From NCBI GenBank assembly GCA_009193035.1, contig SWDT01000118.1, positions 1 to 64,000 of the forward strand: a stretch of 64,000 nucleotides of DNA. Direction: 5' to 3'. Of the stretch, positions 1 to 12,088 are shown piece by piece. Under the pieces are notes generated by a model that was not told the origin of the DNA, did not search any database, and saw only the letters and a program-made list of their open reading frames with translations. The number at the start of each line of letters is the position of its first letter. Position 1 is the first letter of the stretch. This DNA is from Halicephalobus mephisto. Its lineage: Eukaryota; Nematoda; Chromadorea; Rhabditida; Panagrolaimidae. The position numbers and the translations under genes are program-made.

Positions 1-238
1 TTTTTATAATAATACTAAAAATTGGTGAATTTTTAAAAATCATCCAAAATCCAAAAAATTCAATATTAAAAATTTAAAATTTTAAAAAATTTCCTTCGAG
101 ACAATGTTGAAAAAATTAATTTTTTGTTTTTACAGTACTACTAGAATCCAAAAAACTAAATTATCTAAAATCAAAAATTTTTTAAATTTCCAAAATTTCG
201 AAAAAAATTAGTTTTTACAATAATTAAATCACACTCAC

Positions 239-3152
239 CTGAACCATCTGAAACTTTTACCGTAATGCTTGCAAGTACCGTTTTTAGGAAGAGGCTGACC
301 TTGATGGATGACGAATTCATCCTTGACCGGTTTCTTCTTTGGACCCCTGGCTCCTTTCACGTGTTCTCCTTGAGGAATCGCCGAAGTCAGTCCTCTGAAG
401 GCAAATGAATGAATAACGAATCTGAATTTCGTGTTGCATTGTCGACACCAGGCGATATTAGGGGCTCCATAAGGAAGACTCTGAAATCATCATTGTAAAA
501 GTAAATATTATTCTAAAAATAAATATTACGAAACAACTTTGAGGAAAATTTTTAGAACCTAAAGTGGCCTAAAATTTGAGTTTTCCGCGGTGGTTATTTC
601 GTAATTCATTATATATTGTAAAACTCATATATGAATTTCTTATGAAATAGCTTCAGAGCAAATTTCTAGAAGATGTTAGAGTCTAAAGTGGCCTAAAATT
701 TGAGTTTTCCGCGATGATTATTTCTTAATCTATTATATATTATAAAATCCATATATGAACTTTTTATAAAATAATCCCAATACGATATTCTTCAAGTTTT
801 TAGGAATTATACAGATGCTGGAAATCACTTACAACTGAACTCAATCAAGCAGGTTCAATTGCATTCAGTTGTCAGTGATTTGCAACACCAGTGTCAATTA
901 TAGTGTTAGATTTATACAGATTGTATCTTTATTGTTCCAGTAAAAATTATAATACTTTTATTTTTTATACACAAGTTTTCTGAAATGACATCCAACTGAA
1001 TGGGATCAACACATAAGAGCTCCTGATTACGGTTTTCACTATTATTTGATTCTAAATTTATAGCATTGATGGCAGGATTAGAATCCAACAAGATTGATCG
1101 TAACTAAGTATAATCAACGTGTTCGGACCATGTTTGTTTCTAGTTAAACAGGTCTTAGTACGTTGATTACATTCAGTTACAATCAGTCCTCTATTACATT
1201 GCATTCAGTTAGAATTAAATAATGTGAAAACCGTAATCAGGAGCTCTTAAATGTTGATCTCATTCAGTTAAGCATGATTTCAAAAAACCTGTGTGTGTTG
1301 GAACAGAAACTAAACCAGAGAGGACCTAAAGAGATAGCCTGAATATCAGGGGATCGTAGAATACTGTAGGCCATGAATGAGACCTTCAGTTGTCTTTTGT
1401 CAGTGAGACATAATTATTGTCTGTCTTAAAGTAAAGATTAGTGATATTGTTCTTGTTTCTATCCTAACACTATCTTAAGAAGAGCTACAGTAGAACTTGG
1501 ATATAAGATACCCCCGCTATAACATATCTCTTGTTATAGGATAGGATCTGAGTTTGGTTAGTCTGTCTTCAAATTGATCCCTGATATAATATATCCTTCC
1601 TTTTAACATACGCTTTGCTCAATCCTAAGGGGTATCTTATATCCAAGTTCTACTGTATTAATAAACATCTTAGAAGTCATATCTACCCCGTCGAAAACGG
1701 ATTGTTCCATGAAAAATCATATTGAAAATTAAAATTACCTCGACAATTAGTTCCTTTGAACAATTCAAACAAGTGATTGTCAACTTCGAAGACTGAAGAA
1801 TCAAATCCGTCGGCTTACATCCTACAGGATAACATTCGCCGAAAATATTAGAATTCTGATGACCCAAGACGCTGATTACTTTGATGGATTGCTTTGAGGA
1901 ACACTTTTTACATGGAATAACTTGTTCTTTCCCTACATCTACGTCGAAGAATTCTTGGGTCGAACACCGAAGACATCTGGTGGCCCCGGAAAAATGAGTA
2001 ATGGTAACGGTGCCTATGGACTGCTCCAGATCTTGCCAATTTGCGCAGATGTCTACTTTCGACGAAACTGGTAATTGGGAGTTTGGGGTTTTCCGCGGAA
2101 CGACTTCGATTGAATGAGGTTCTTCAGATTCCTTGAAATTCTCCGAATTTTCTTTTTTTTCTTCTTTTTTCGAAACTTCTTCCAAAGTTGTTAATTTTCG
2201 TTCTTCTTCTTTGGGCTTCTCAAATACGGTAATTTTGATTCCACAGGCTTCGGCATTCTGGATCATCTGAGTCCGCTTCAGACCGGCGATGAAGAAATCC
2301 AAAATATTCCGGTCGACTTGTCTGATAAACCACTTCCCGATGGGCTCGAACGAATCGGCTTTAACGTCTTGTTCGTGTTTGTTCCGAAGGATGTCGTTGA
2401 AGCTCCGGATCAGGAGCTGCAACAGAGGACACGGCATCAGCCCTTGGTCAATATCCACTTCCGCGACGGATATAGGATGATCTGGCAACAATTTCAGGAT
2501 GAAAGTGATGGTTTTGACATCGAACACCTGGAAAAATTTTAATTCAAAATAAATATAAATTTACCCATTCGGGATCGGAGACGTTGTAGACAAAAACGAC
2601 TTCAGAATTCCCCGAGTTTTCGGTTATTTTTGTTCCAGGAAATCTCCTCTTGAAATAAGCGATCTCAGAATCCTTGGCTTTCCTCTGTTCTGGAGATCCT
2701 CTCTGGGAAAAATTCAAAACTAATTTGACTGGCTTCACCGGCTCGACTTTCCTCGAAAATTCAGAAGGCAAAATAACTTTAGGTTCCTCTGCAGGCATCT
2801 GAATCTGAGGTGCTTCCATGTCGTTCACCTCCTGCAAAAACGAAACACAAAAATAAATTAATTAAAATTGATATATGAAACTTACTTTTTCTTCCGTAAC
2901 GTCTTCTGCGTTTTTAGGTACATGTAAAAATTTGCACTTTTCGCCGAATCTACATTTACCAGTAGTCTTGAAGTATTTACACTTCTTTATTTTCTCGTTC
3001 TTGACCTCTGGATTCACATTGGAAGAGGATTCTGGGGGATTTAAAGTAGGATCTTTTTTTGGTTTCCGGAATCTGGGTCTTGGTCGTCTTTTCTTCACCT
3101 CTGAATCCTTAGGACCTTCTCCAGGATCTTCAGGTTTATCTTCTGCAGCCAT
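239..3152 (-). CDS. CCCH plus CHY zinc-finger protein, 3' part beyond the window
   Basis: Exons on the minus strand: 3152-2886, 2831-2565, 2527-1739 and 480-239, all in phase. The last donor (at 238) leads off the left edge. Residues about 50-75 hold a CCCH finger (C-x8-C-x5-C-x3-H, CKYFKTTGKCRFGEKCKFLH), as in RNA-binding proteins. The second and third exons hold a charged middle region that may be an RWD-like fold, followed by a coil rich in Lys and Glu. Cys pairs (CLRC, CKKC, CLNC) and the last visible exon (WCRQC, then GTCKHYGKSFRWFR) match the start of a CHY zinc finger, whose remaining Cys and His residues must lie to the left. The start ATG follows no in-frame upstream codon of note. 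The third intron (1739-480) is 1.26 kb and carries two MITEs, while the second is only 37 bp. The molecular role is not established from sequence; RNA binding is inferred from the CCCH finger. Confidence 0.82.
968..1295. mobile_element. Long-hairpin MITE, family A copy 1
   Basis: About 328 bp whose left half (ACACAAGTTTTCTGAAAT...) is the imperfect reverse complement of its right half (...ATTTCAAAAAACCTGTGT). A second copy at 13958-14285 is about 90 percent identical by eye. There is no coding capacity. It sits in the third intron of the CCCH/CHY gene. Confidence 0.8.
1486..1657. mobile_element. MITE, TACAGT...ACTGTA family
   Basis: The terminal inverted repeats read TACAGTAGAACTTGGATATA and, at the right end, its reverse complement ending in ACTGTA. 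They are bounded by TA dinucleotides, as expected for Tc1/mariner/pogo-type targets. Relatives lie at 12272, 30993, 41829, 45644 and 48658. Confidence 0.82.
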
Positions 3153-3546
3153 CAGACGTAACTTCAGAAAGAAATAATTTTATCAAACCCGTGAAAATTT
3201 ATATAGAAAAAAATTGCATAATTTTGTGCAAAATAGCCACACTTTGCCAGCTTGAAAAATGGAAAAACTGGTCAATAGATATCCTTCAGATCAGAAATAA
3301 ATCCTTCAATGTCATTTAAGTGGTGTTATTTTTTATTCTTATCATGGATTTAAATTGATAAAAAAAGTATATTGATGTAGAAATAAAGGGGAAATTTATT
3401 GTTTTCGGAAAAAATCAATTTTCAAATCGAACCGAGAGACCAGTTAGTCCGTCCAGCGCGACTGTCCATCTCAGAGGATTCCCAAGTAAACAATTGCTTC
3501 CGAATTTGAGCCGATGATTCACTACCCATATTGTTGAAATTGTAAA
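3153..3546. other. Divergent intergenic region
   Basis: This 394-bp gap separates the start of the CCCH/CHY gene (minus) from the start of the TBC gene (plus), so it should hold both promoters. I see no TATA box or repeat that stands out. Confidence 0.5.
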
Positions 3547-6500
3547 ATGTCTTCTGAAGGCGAAACGAATTCAGGAGGATTATTAATGAGGAAATTAAGT
3601 GGATTTTTGATCAAGGTGAGTGAATTTGAGCGGTTTCGATATATGAATCTGTTTCGAAATCTTCCAGGTCGAACATAGGTCCATCGGAGGCCCGGCGAAA
3701 AGGAAGTACTGGTTCGTTCTCGACTGTGAAAGTCCGTTCCTGTATTGGTACAAAAACGAAAGCGACATATCGTCGTTAGGGAGGATTCCGCTGTCCGGAG
3801 CCGCGTTCACGTTCGACCCCAGAGTCCCTGGCAGATTCGAGATCCAGTAAGACTTGATTATCACGTAAAATTAATATATGGAACTTTCCAGTATTTCTGG
3901 TGAAGTCCACGTGTTGGAGGCTGCGGACAACAAAGAACGGACGAGGTGGTTGGTCCAGCTCCAGAACAACCGGAACAGACATTACGAGAGAGAAAATCCC
4001 GACGATATCCTGAATGTAGATGTCATTCCTCGGTCTGTCCACATGAGATTAGATGAGTTGTCCCCTCTAGGAACGTTGGATGCCGGCAGTGTCCCGGACA
4101 CTTTTTCCTCGGGCAGTTCTTCCACCTTGTCGCCCCAGAATCGGCCCGGCACCAGCGATTTCGCTTCTGAAACCAAGTTTTACCTCAACCAAGACGGCCA
4201 AGTGAAGGCTTCCAGTCTGGACATCCCTTGTCCTACGAGTCCTAACAGAGATCTGATAAAATCCGCCGAGGAAATCCTAGGAAAACTCGTTGACGAAACC
4301 CAAGCCAGAGCTTCAAAAATAGAAGACCCGGCGAAGAAAGCTTTCGGAAAAGCCAGGAAATCCATCAGATTGCCGAGTTTCTCTGCCAAAAACCAATGCG
4401 ATCAATGCAAAGAGGTAAATTTGCATTTTTTATTAAAATTAAAATTCTCCAAAAACTTTTGAATTTAAAAATTTTTTGAAATACTTTGAAATTTAATCAA
4501 GTGTTCTAGAATCTTCCAGAATATAGGAAAATTTTATATAAACATTTGAAATTTAGGATTGTGTAAAATTCTAAAAATTCGCCTCGAGATTATTTCGTAG
4601 AAATTGTTTTTTACAGTAAGACTAGAAGATTTTAGAAACAAAAGAAATATTGTAGGATATTTTAGAATATTATGGAAGTTTCTAGAATCTTCTAGAATAT
4701 AGGATTTTTTATGAACATTTAAACCTAAAAATTCTCGAAGATTCTAAAAATTTCAAAATTATTTGATGAAAATTTTGATTTTTGAATTTTGTAATGAGAA
4801 CAGTTTTGTAGAATCTTCTAGAATACGGTAGAATTTTATATGAACATTTAAATCTAAGAATTTCAAAATTATTTGATGAAAATCCTTACTTTTACAATAC
4901 TATGTAACGATCGATGTAATTTTAGCTTGCAAAATTAGCTGAAGATTTAAAAGACCGCTGTTTCGAGCTTACGGATGAAGTGTCGGCGAATCAGGATCTC
5001 GTTTGTGCTTTGAGAAATGGAATTGTCTCTGCTCATAACCAAAGAGATGCTTTGTGAGTTTTTATTTTTGATTGATTTTAAAAATTAATTTTTCTAGGAA
5101 ATTAATGCAATCGGCTTCGGAACAAGAAAGATTGGACTACATAATAGAACGGGAAAGTTTGGTCACTTCTCTCCAAGTCAGCAACGCGGAACTGAAACGG
5201 GAACTTCAGAAAATGAAAGAAGAAAATGAGAAATTAGAATCCGAAATCCAATCCCTTCAGACAGGAATGGAAGCCTTCAGGGAATCAGTCAGAACCAAAG
5301 ATGAATTGATAATTAAAATGTGTGAAAACCAAGAATCCTTGGAAAAAATGACCAGATTAAAAAGGATCTCCATAACGGAAGCCGTGGACATAGGAGTGCC
5401 AGAGGGGATCCCGGTGGATGGAGGTACTCCGACAGAGAACGCTACTCAACAATTGTTCGCAGAAGCTAACGTGGATGACGTTGATGAATTGAGAGATCTC
5501 GTTGTTGGATATGAAACTCAAAACAAGTTCTTGAACGACGAAGTATTGCATCTTCAGAAAATTGTAGAATCTTTGGAAGAAAGAGAAAAGAAAATTATCA
5601 GACAGAATTTCGAAATAGAAGCTTGTTTTTATCAACTGAAATCAAGGTACATAATGGTTTTGAATCATTTCAGAAATGGGTTCGAAGAAGCTAAAAAAAG
5701 TGAGTTTTTTAATTTAAAAAATTTAAACAATAATCAATTTTCGAAAGTTACTGTAGAATCAATTGTGATTTTCCGAATATGTGTTAACATTTTAGTTTGT
5801 AATTATTTACTGTAGAAGATAGAAGGTCATGTACCCTATGTAGCTCTAATTCAGGTGGTTCTAGATATATTTAGATATAATATATCTCGAAAAAGTCAAT
5901 TATAAATTCATAGAATTACGAAATTTCACTTTAGTTTCTAAAAAGTTTGGAAAATTTATGTTGAAACAGTTTTGTAAAAATATTTGTTATTAATTTTTGT
6001 AATAGTATGATTGATTGTAAAATAACTACTACCTGAAACTAATCGTCACATGAGTTATTTTAGTTTCCAAAAAGTCGAAAAATTCGTGTTAAGACTATTT
6101 TAGAAAATTTTTAATAGGAAATTACAGTATGACTAAGATAGCTCTAAAAAGTCGAAAAATTCGTGTTAAGACAGTTTTGTAGAAATATTTGGTTTTTAAC
6201 TTTACAGTAGTACTTGGATTTACTAGTCTTTAAAAATTAAATGGGAATTTTAATAATTATCTAAAATAGAGAATTCTAGAAATCCTTTTCGAGACAATTT
6301 AGAAAAGTATTTTTTATTTTTATAATTTTCTAATTTTTAGCTCTTCAACCGGAAGTGATAGAAGAACTGATAGAAGACGTGAATAGACCTTTGAAGTTCC
6401 TGCATCGAACTGATTCAGTTTCTCCCAGAAAACCGAGTTTATCTATTGTTTTGAATACAGTAACTGAAGGAGCCCAAACGGATGCCCTTGGATTCTACCT

Positions 6501-7772
6501 TCAGGCAAAGAGACCAGTGTCTTCTAAGCCTTCTGAATCTGAAACAAGAGATGAAGTTGTAGACAAAGCAGCTGAATTGAAGAATCTATCTGATCAGATT
6601 GTGAAAAATATTCAAATTGTGAGTTTTATTTTAAATAATTTTTAATCAAATATTAAAAGTCAAAAAGTTTGCAATTGATAATTTTAAAATTTTAAAAGTT
6701 AATTTTGAAAGAATTTCAAAAAAATTTAGTTTTTATAACGTGATTTTTGGATTTTTTAGAATTTAAAAAAATTTTCGAAATTTTAGGTTTTTTTAATTTG
6801 TTTTTAATTTTTACAATGTTATTTTAGGAAAAAAGTGAGAAATATCTCGAATGGCTTCAGAAGTGGGATTGTTTTTTGGTGAATTACTCATCTACTGCTT
6901 CGTTGAGTATGAATCCGGAACTGAAGCAACTTGTTAGACAAGGAGTCCCCCACACTTATCGCCCGAGGGTCTGGAAAGCGTTAGTGAATAGCATTGTGGC
7001 GAATCTGCAAGCGGATACAGGATACGGTTACTATAATTGTTTAGTCCAGAAAGCCGAAAGATTTGATCCCGAAGCAGATCCGGCTATAAGACAGATAGAT
7101 CTGGATTTGTTAAGGACGTTGCCGACGAACATACACTTTAACGACATTAACAGCGACAAAATGGCCCAATTGAAACGGGTACTGTATGCCTTCAGATGCC
7201 ATAATAAACATGTGGAGTACTGTCAAGGATTGAACAGAATAGCTGCTGTGGCTCTGCTGTATCTGAAGGAAGATGAAGCTTTTTGGTTTCTGGTGGCTGT
7301 GGTGGAATTTCTGCAACCAGAAGATTACTATACTCCTACTTTGATAGGAGCTGTTGTGGATCAAAAAGTTTTATTAGATCTTGTGCAAGAAAAAATTCCG
7401 AAATTATATAATCACTTAAAAAATGTGGAAGTTGATTTAACAGTTTTTACACTTCCATGGTTTTTGACGATTTTTGTGGATGTTTTGCATCACGAAGTAT
7501 TTTTGAATATTTTTGATGCTTTTCTTCTGGAAGGAAACAAAGTTATATTCAGATTTGCAATTGCTTTGTTGAAGAAATGTGAACAGAATCTTCTGAATTG
7601 TACTACTTTGGGCGGAATTCATGCTTGTTTGTCGAATTTGATGACGTTGAAAGTGGATCCGAAGGAATTGGCAAAAGTGGCTTTCAATAATCTCATGTCT
7701 TTGCCGGCAAAACACATCGAAACTAGAAGACAATTCCATGCTAATCAATTAAAACCGAAAGATGAAAGATAG
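3547..7772 (+). CDS. tbc-2: TBC-2/TBC1D2-type Rab GTPase-activating protein
   Basis: Exons 3547-3615, 3668-3846, 3892-4414, 4926-5053, 5098-5699, 6341-6618 and 6828-7772 are all phase-consistent and give 907 residues, close to what I recall for C. elegans TBC-2. Residues about 15-120 form a PH domain (LSGFLIK; KRKYWFVLD; tryptophan in RTRWLVQLQ). Residues about 300-500 are coiled coil. The TBC domain is near 620-870 and keeps both catalytic fingers: IDLDLLR (IxxDxxR, Arg about 689) and YCQG (YxQ, Gln about 726). It should therefore be an active GAP. In worms TBC-2 acts on RAB-5 on endosomes, and in mammals Armus acts on Rab7; the exact substrate here is inferred. The start ATG at 3547 gives MSSEGETN before the PH domain; a longer N-terminus is not excluded. 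The gene is divergent from the CCCH/CHY gene. Confidence 0.95.
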
Positions 7773-8021
7773 ATTAATTTTAAATTTTATTCAAAAATAT
7801 AATTTTTGATCTTGTTTTTTGTGCAAATGGGTATCAGTTTCATGTTTTACAAATATTTATGAAAAAACGGTTATGAAAGTTTAAAAAAATTGAAGGATGA
7901 TTTCAGTTACAGTACTTATAGTCATACAAAATCGGCTAGATTTGGTCTTTTGTGACTAATTGTCTCAGTGATTTGGATAATTTTTAGAGGTATTTTTCGA
8001 TGATCAAATTGTAGTTCATTA

Positions 8022-8291
8022 TGTCGCAGAAAGCAAGAAGATTGTTAGCATGAAAACCCTTGAGATGCAGGAACTCAACTTGCGCCCCAAGCAGCCGGCA
8101 AAAGCGGAGGATTTCAGAAGTGGAGGAATTCAGAAGCGGAAGATTTCAGAAGCGGAGGATCTCAGAAGTGACAACAGGGAACGAGACCAAGCTGCGAAGA
8201 GTTGTTCTTAACTATTTTGTATTGTTGACTGCTGGAATAAAGCGAAGAATTAACAACCGTCGATTAAGAGAATAGGTCAGATTCCCTTATA
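8022..8291 (+). mobile_element. Solo LTR, family B copy 1
   Basis: It begins TGTCGCAGAAAG, ends CCCTTATA (derived from CCCTTACA) and is flanked by the perfect 5-bp duplication CATTA (8017-8021 and 8292-8296). An AATAAA lies near 8235. Internally, about four 16-bp repeats (variants of AGAAGCGGAGGATTTC) fill 8108-8170. The reverse-oriented copy at 40288-40505 lacks much of this minisatellite. No internal retrotransposon genes are present. Confidence 0.8.
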
Positions 8292-9592
8292 CATTACAGT
8301 ATGATGAAATCTGCATTTTTAATTGTTGGTGATTTTCGAAATTTTCAGATATTTTGTTTTTATTGTACTAAATTTTGAAATTTCGTTATTAAAGTTGAAA
8401 TTCAAAAAATGATATATTCGTTATTAGAAAGATTAGTACCAGTCTGTAAAAAAGTCGACACCAAAGTCAAACCGGTTAATTTCGAAGAAAAAGTTCATGT
8501 ATTAGTAATTACTCGGACAAAAATAAGTGCAAACCTAGGAAACCTAATTATGTAGAAATACAAATTCGTCGAATTATGTTTTTTTGTACAGAGATCTTCC
8601 TCAGTATTGAACTTGTTTTTTTCAAGCGATGAATATCCTGCAAATACCGCCTTCAATTACGAATTATTCCGTTTATGCGTCATCTTTCTTGACTAAATTG
8701 ATGAAACTTGTTCCCTTGATGACCTTGAAAAAATGTGTTTAAATACGGTGTCCAATGATTCCTCTTCATGTTGATAATCTCCTTGATCTTTCGCAGAACG
8801 TTAATGAATTGTCTTCTGAAGATTCATTTTCTTGGCTCTTTATAAACGTAACCAGATCTATTCTGATATAGTATGAATCCTCATCGTACACACAACGAGA
8901 GGTACATGCTATATAACGTATGGATATATCAAAACGACTTTGATATATCGGATACGTTATATTTAACATATCGATATATTAAGTTGATATCAGTGTATTA
9001 AATATAATATATTCAATACATCAAAACGATTCTGATGTATCGGATACGTTATATTTAACATATCGATACATTAATTATAATTCACTGATATTATATTGAA
9101 TGTAGTAGATACATTAGAATCGTATTAGTGCACTCTTTTTTGTGTGTACTTTTGGCATTTTTTTCTACTTAGCATTGTGAAGGGATACATATCTCTTACT
9201 GTGATGTTCTTTTTGTACATTTTTCGCTTTACTTTAAGAGGAAATATTAAATCTGTAAGATAAGTAAACTGAATCCTCACTTTTCTTGTTCTAAGAAAAC
9301 GCAAATGTTAGAAAGTAAAAACGATAAAGTTCCTGATTTGTAATGTTCTTGCAACTCCCCAAAAACCATAAATTGTTATAGAAGATACAGCTTCAAATCT
9401 TTTCATGTGTTTAATTATTTAAGCTTTCCCTCAATAATAGTATGTAGTCCGGAATATCTTTGATTTTTATACTTATTTACGCACGTGAAAGATAATTAGA
9501 CATGGTCTATTTTCATCCGTTCAATCTACGAAACTTTTGCACTGTCATTGTAAACGGTGGTTTTTAGCTATCTTCGGAACTTATATTCCATC
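8292..9592. other. Intergenic, one small tandem repeat
   Basis: No convincing gene. At 8899-9110 a roughly 90-bp unit rich in ATATATCGATA-like palindromes occurs twice (cores TATCGGATACGTTATATTTA at about 8946 and 9036). The last 110 bp form the promoter of the first defensin gene. Confidence 0.5.
9484..9498 (+). promoter_or_regulatory. Conserved GATA-type block upstream of defensin 1
   Basis: CGTGAAAGATAATTA is identical, base for base, to 11978-11992 upstream of defensin 2, at a similar distance (95-110 bp) from the ATG. It holds an AGATAA core, the kind of site bound by ELT-type GATA factors in worm intestine and epidermis. The functional assignment is inference. Confidence 0.55.
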
Positions 9593-9860
9593 ATGATTTC
9601 CAAGTATCTGCCCTACTTTGTCCTCCTCATCCTCTTGGCTTCCTATACTTCCGTCTCGGAGGCTGGAAGCTGTAGTATAGGTCGAGTGGCTTGTGTCGCA
9701 TCTTGTAAATTCCAGGTAATTTTGATTTAGTAAACTTGCTCTAATATCCTTAATTCAGAATTGCGGAACCGGATATTGCAAGAAACGAGGAAGACGTATG
9801 GTTTGTGTCTGTAGCCGTTGCGGACGTGATGGCGGTGCCTGGCCTATATTCGGCAAATAA
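9593..9860 (+). CDS. ABF-type antimicrobial defensin 1
   Basis: Exons 9593-9715 and 9759-9860 (43-bp intron) encode 74 residues. An N-terminal signal peptide (MISKYLPYFVLLILLASYTS) is followed by a basic mature peptide with eight Cys. The CSalpha-beta signature is complete: CVASC (CxxxC), GYC (GxC) and CVC (CxC), then a further Cys. The stretch around NCGTGYCKKRGRR resembles C. elegans ABF-2 and Ascaris ASABF. It should be secreted and act on microbial membranes. A candidate trans-splice acceptor (TTTTTAG, 9561-9567) lies 25 nt before the ATG. It is the first of three defensin genes spread over 7 kb on the same strand. The ABF family call is strong; the exact orthologue is not assignable. Confidence 0.92.
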
Positions 9861-11287
9861 ATGAACCCACAATCAGACATTTAAATTAAGTACTCTTATT
9901 CTGATTATGCATTATTATGACTAACTTTGCAATAAATCGCTGAAAAAAGTTGAAACTCAACAATAGAAGAAGAATCTCATCATTTCTAACTACTGTAGAA
10001 AAAAATAGTGTAGTTAGTATGTGCCAATGTAGTAAAAACATACAATCTTTAAACATATGGAACTTCCACCAAGGAAGAAAACCTGTTTTACTACAAGACC
10101 AACTTGTATGCTTCCATTGTTCTTCTAGCATCCACGGTGTAGTCTTAGGATATAGAATATTCATTTTACACTTTATCTGTCGCTTTATCGAATCGTTCTT
10201 CAAAGTATATCACCATATATATGACTAAATTATAATTTTAACAAATAACCTATACCTAATGTCTACTCGCTGTTCTCAGCGTGTCCTTCATTGTCCACAT
10301 ACATTCAGAGAGCTTGTTAACGCCACTTCTTCATAACTTCTCTACATATCTCCCGGTTTATGAGGATTCTCGGTTTCTCTTCTGCATGTGCTCTTGGGGT
10401 CTGCTGCATTTGACTATTTTAATATAAGGTTATTAGTTAATCAAGTTCAGCAACCTAGTTCCTTGACCAGCAATCCAACTCGGACCTTATGATCGCCAGT
10501 CACGTGCACTACCACTTTACTGTTGAAGAACTTAGAATATTCAACGTTCTCAAAAACTAAGACATCTATTAAATTCATCTTTTCAAATAAATAACGAAAA
10601 TATATAAGGAGAATAAGAATAAAAGCATTTACACAAGGTTAGGAGATCCAGTGGTGTTTCTAAGAAACAAACCAAAAGAATAAATCTTCAAAAGCTTAGT
10701 TACTTATTTTCTGATCACGATCAAAACAGATTGTTGGTATCAATCATCTAAAGATGTATTCAGAAAGTTCTTGGATTTGTTAAACTCACTAGATACATTA
10801 GACTTCTGGAAATCCACGTTTTAAATACTAAAACAACTATGTTAACGTTCGTGAATATCTTTTCAATCTGCTCCTCTCAGAAATGCAGTTTAAGGACCCA
10901 GTTATTCTTCATTATTGACATAACCAAAATTCTTCTCTAACACGAACTGATTTCCTAATTCCAAAAAACTTAACAAATTTCACGTTAAAGGTATTAGTAA
11001 ATATTTCGATATATTATTTTATAATTGATGAAATTAACTGACATACATCAGTCGATAATCAAAAAATACTAGTTCAATCAACAGAGGATTAGTTTACTAA
11101 GTTAATTAATAATTAAGTTATGAGATTTTTTCGGTCTAAATTACGAACCATTTTACAAATCAACGGTATATTTTTGATTACTAACTTCACAGAAATGATA
11201 TATAGTTCCACTCAAGATTTAAAAATATTAAACACAGGAAACTTTTAAATAAAACTAGGAGCCTTGAAATACGATAAGGGAACATGT

Positions 11288-11357
11288 CTAAAATATATAA
11301 GGCTTACAGAAGGAGGAAGATCCCAGAAAAGCGCCATGTAAGCCTTATATATTTTAG
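11288..11357. repeat. Perfect 21-bp stem hairpin
   Basis: 11288-11308 (CTAAAATATATAAGGCTTAC plus A) is the exact reverse complement of 11337-11357, with a 28-nt spacer that is GC-richer than its surroundings. The stem extends about three more pairs with one G-T. It is too short and too perfect for the old MITEs nearby; it could be a small hairpin RNA or a recent mini-MITE. Confidence 0.7.
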
Positions 11358-11977
11358 GCAAGCTCCCTAATTGATGCTGAATTTTTTTCCTATCTGATCA
11401 AGTTTGAATTCCGTGTACTTCTTTCCAAGTCAAGAGTAACATATGAATATCGTCTCTAATATAATAACTGGTTTAACTTATTTTTAACTTTTATTCACCA
11501 AATGGATCAAGTTTATCCTTTTATGAACATCTTCGACGTGAGTTTAGATAGGGTATCACATTAGTCATCTTATTTTTAACAGATCGGTTTGATTAGAAAG
11601 CAAATAAGTAGGTTTCTAAAGATTCATTTTCTTAACTTGTTTCGACTTTTTAAAACTGCAAAATAACGTCCTCATCTGACATGAATCTTTTTCGTACTTA
11701 TCCTCCATAAACATCTTTCATTTTAAAAGTTCTAACTTTGAAAACTTGCGCACCAAACCAATACTGTTCTTTTTTAAATATCTCGTAACAAAAGATACCA
11801 AATAGATCTCCTGATTTTTAATGTTTTTACAGTATCCAAGGACGAAGGATTGTCATAAAATCTACAAACATCTATATTTTTGAAAACTCAGAAATTTAAA
11901 CGAATTTCTCATCTGAGTTTTGATCAGCAATAGTATTGTAATCCAAAGTATCTTTAGGTTTTATATTGATTCCTTGA

Positions 11978-11992
11978 CGTGAAAGATAATTA
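11978..11992 (+). promoter_or_regulatory. Conserved GATA-type block upstream of defensin 2
   Basis: Identical 15-mer to 9484-9498. The flanks also agree loosely (preceding TATCTTT...TTTTATA and following AT-rich stretch). This supports a shared promoter module for defensins 1 and 2. Confidence 0.55.
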
Positions 11993-12088
11993 ACTTTCTC
12001 AAAATTTCATTCGTTAAAATTATGAAGCTTCCGTGTTGAGCCGTTTTAAATACGGATTTTCAGTCATCTTCGAAATTTCCAAACTATA

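Larger units (their letters stand above)
9861..12088. other. Intergenic between defensins 1 and 2
   Basis: No gene is supported. ORFs at 9886-10228 are AT-rich and overlap each other. The only strong structure is the hairpin at 11288-11357. The final 110 bp hold the defensin 2 promoter. Confidence 0.5.

Noticed and set aside
8060..8275. 71-codon plus-strand ORF
   Set aside because: It is wholly inside the family B LTR and created by the 16-bp internal repeat.
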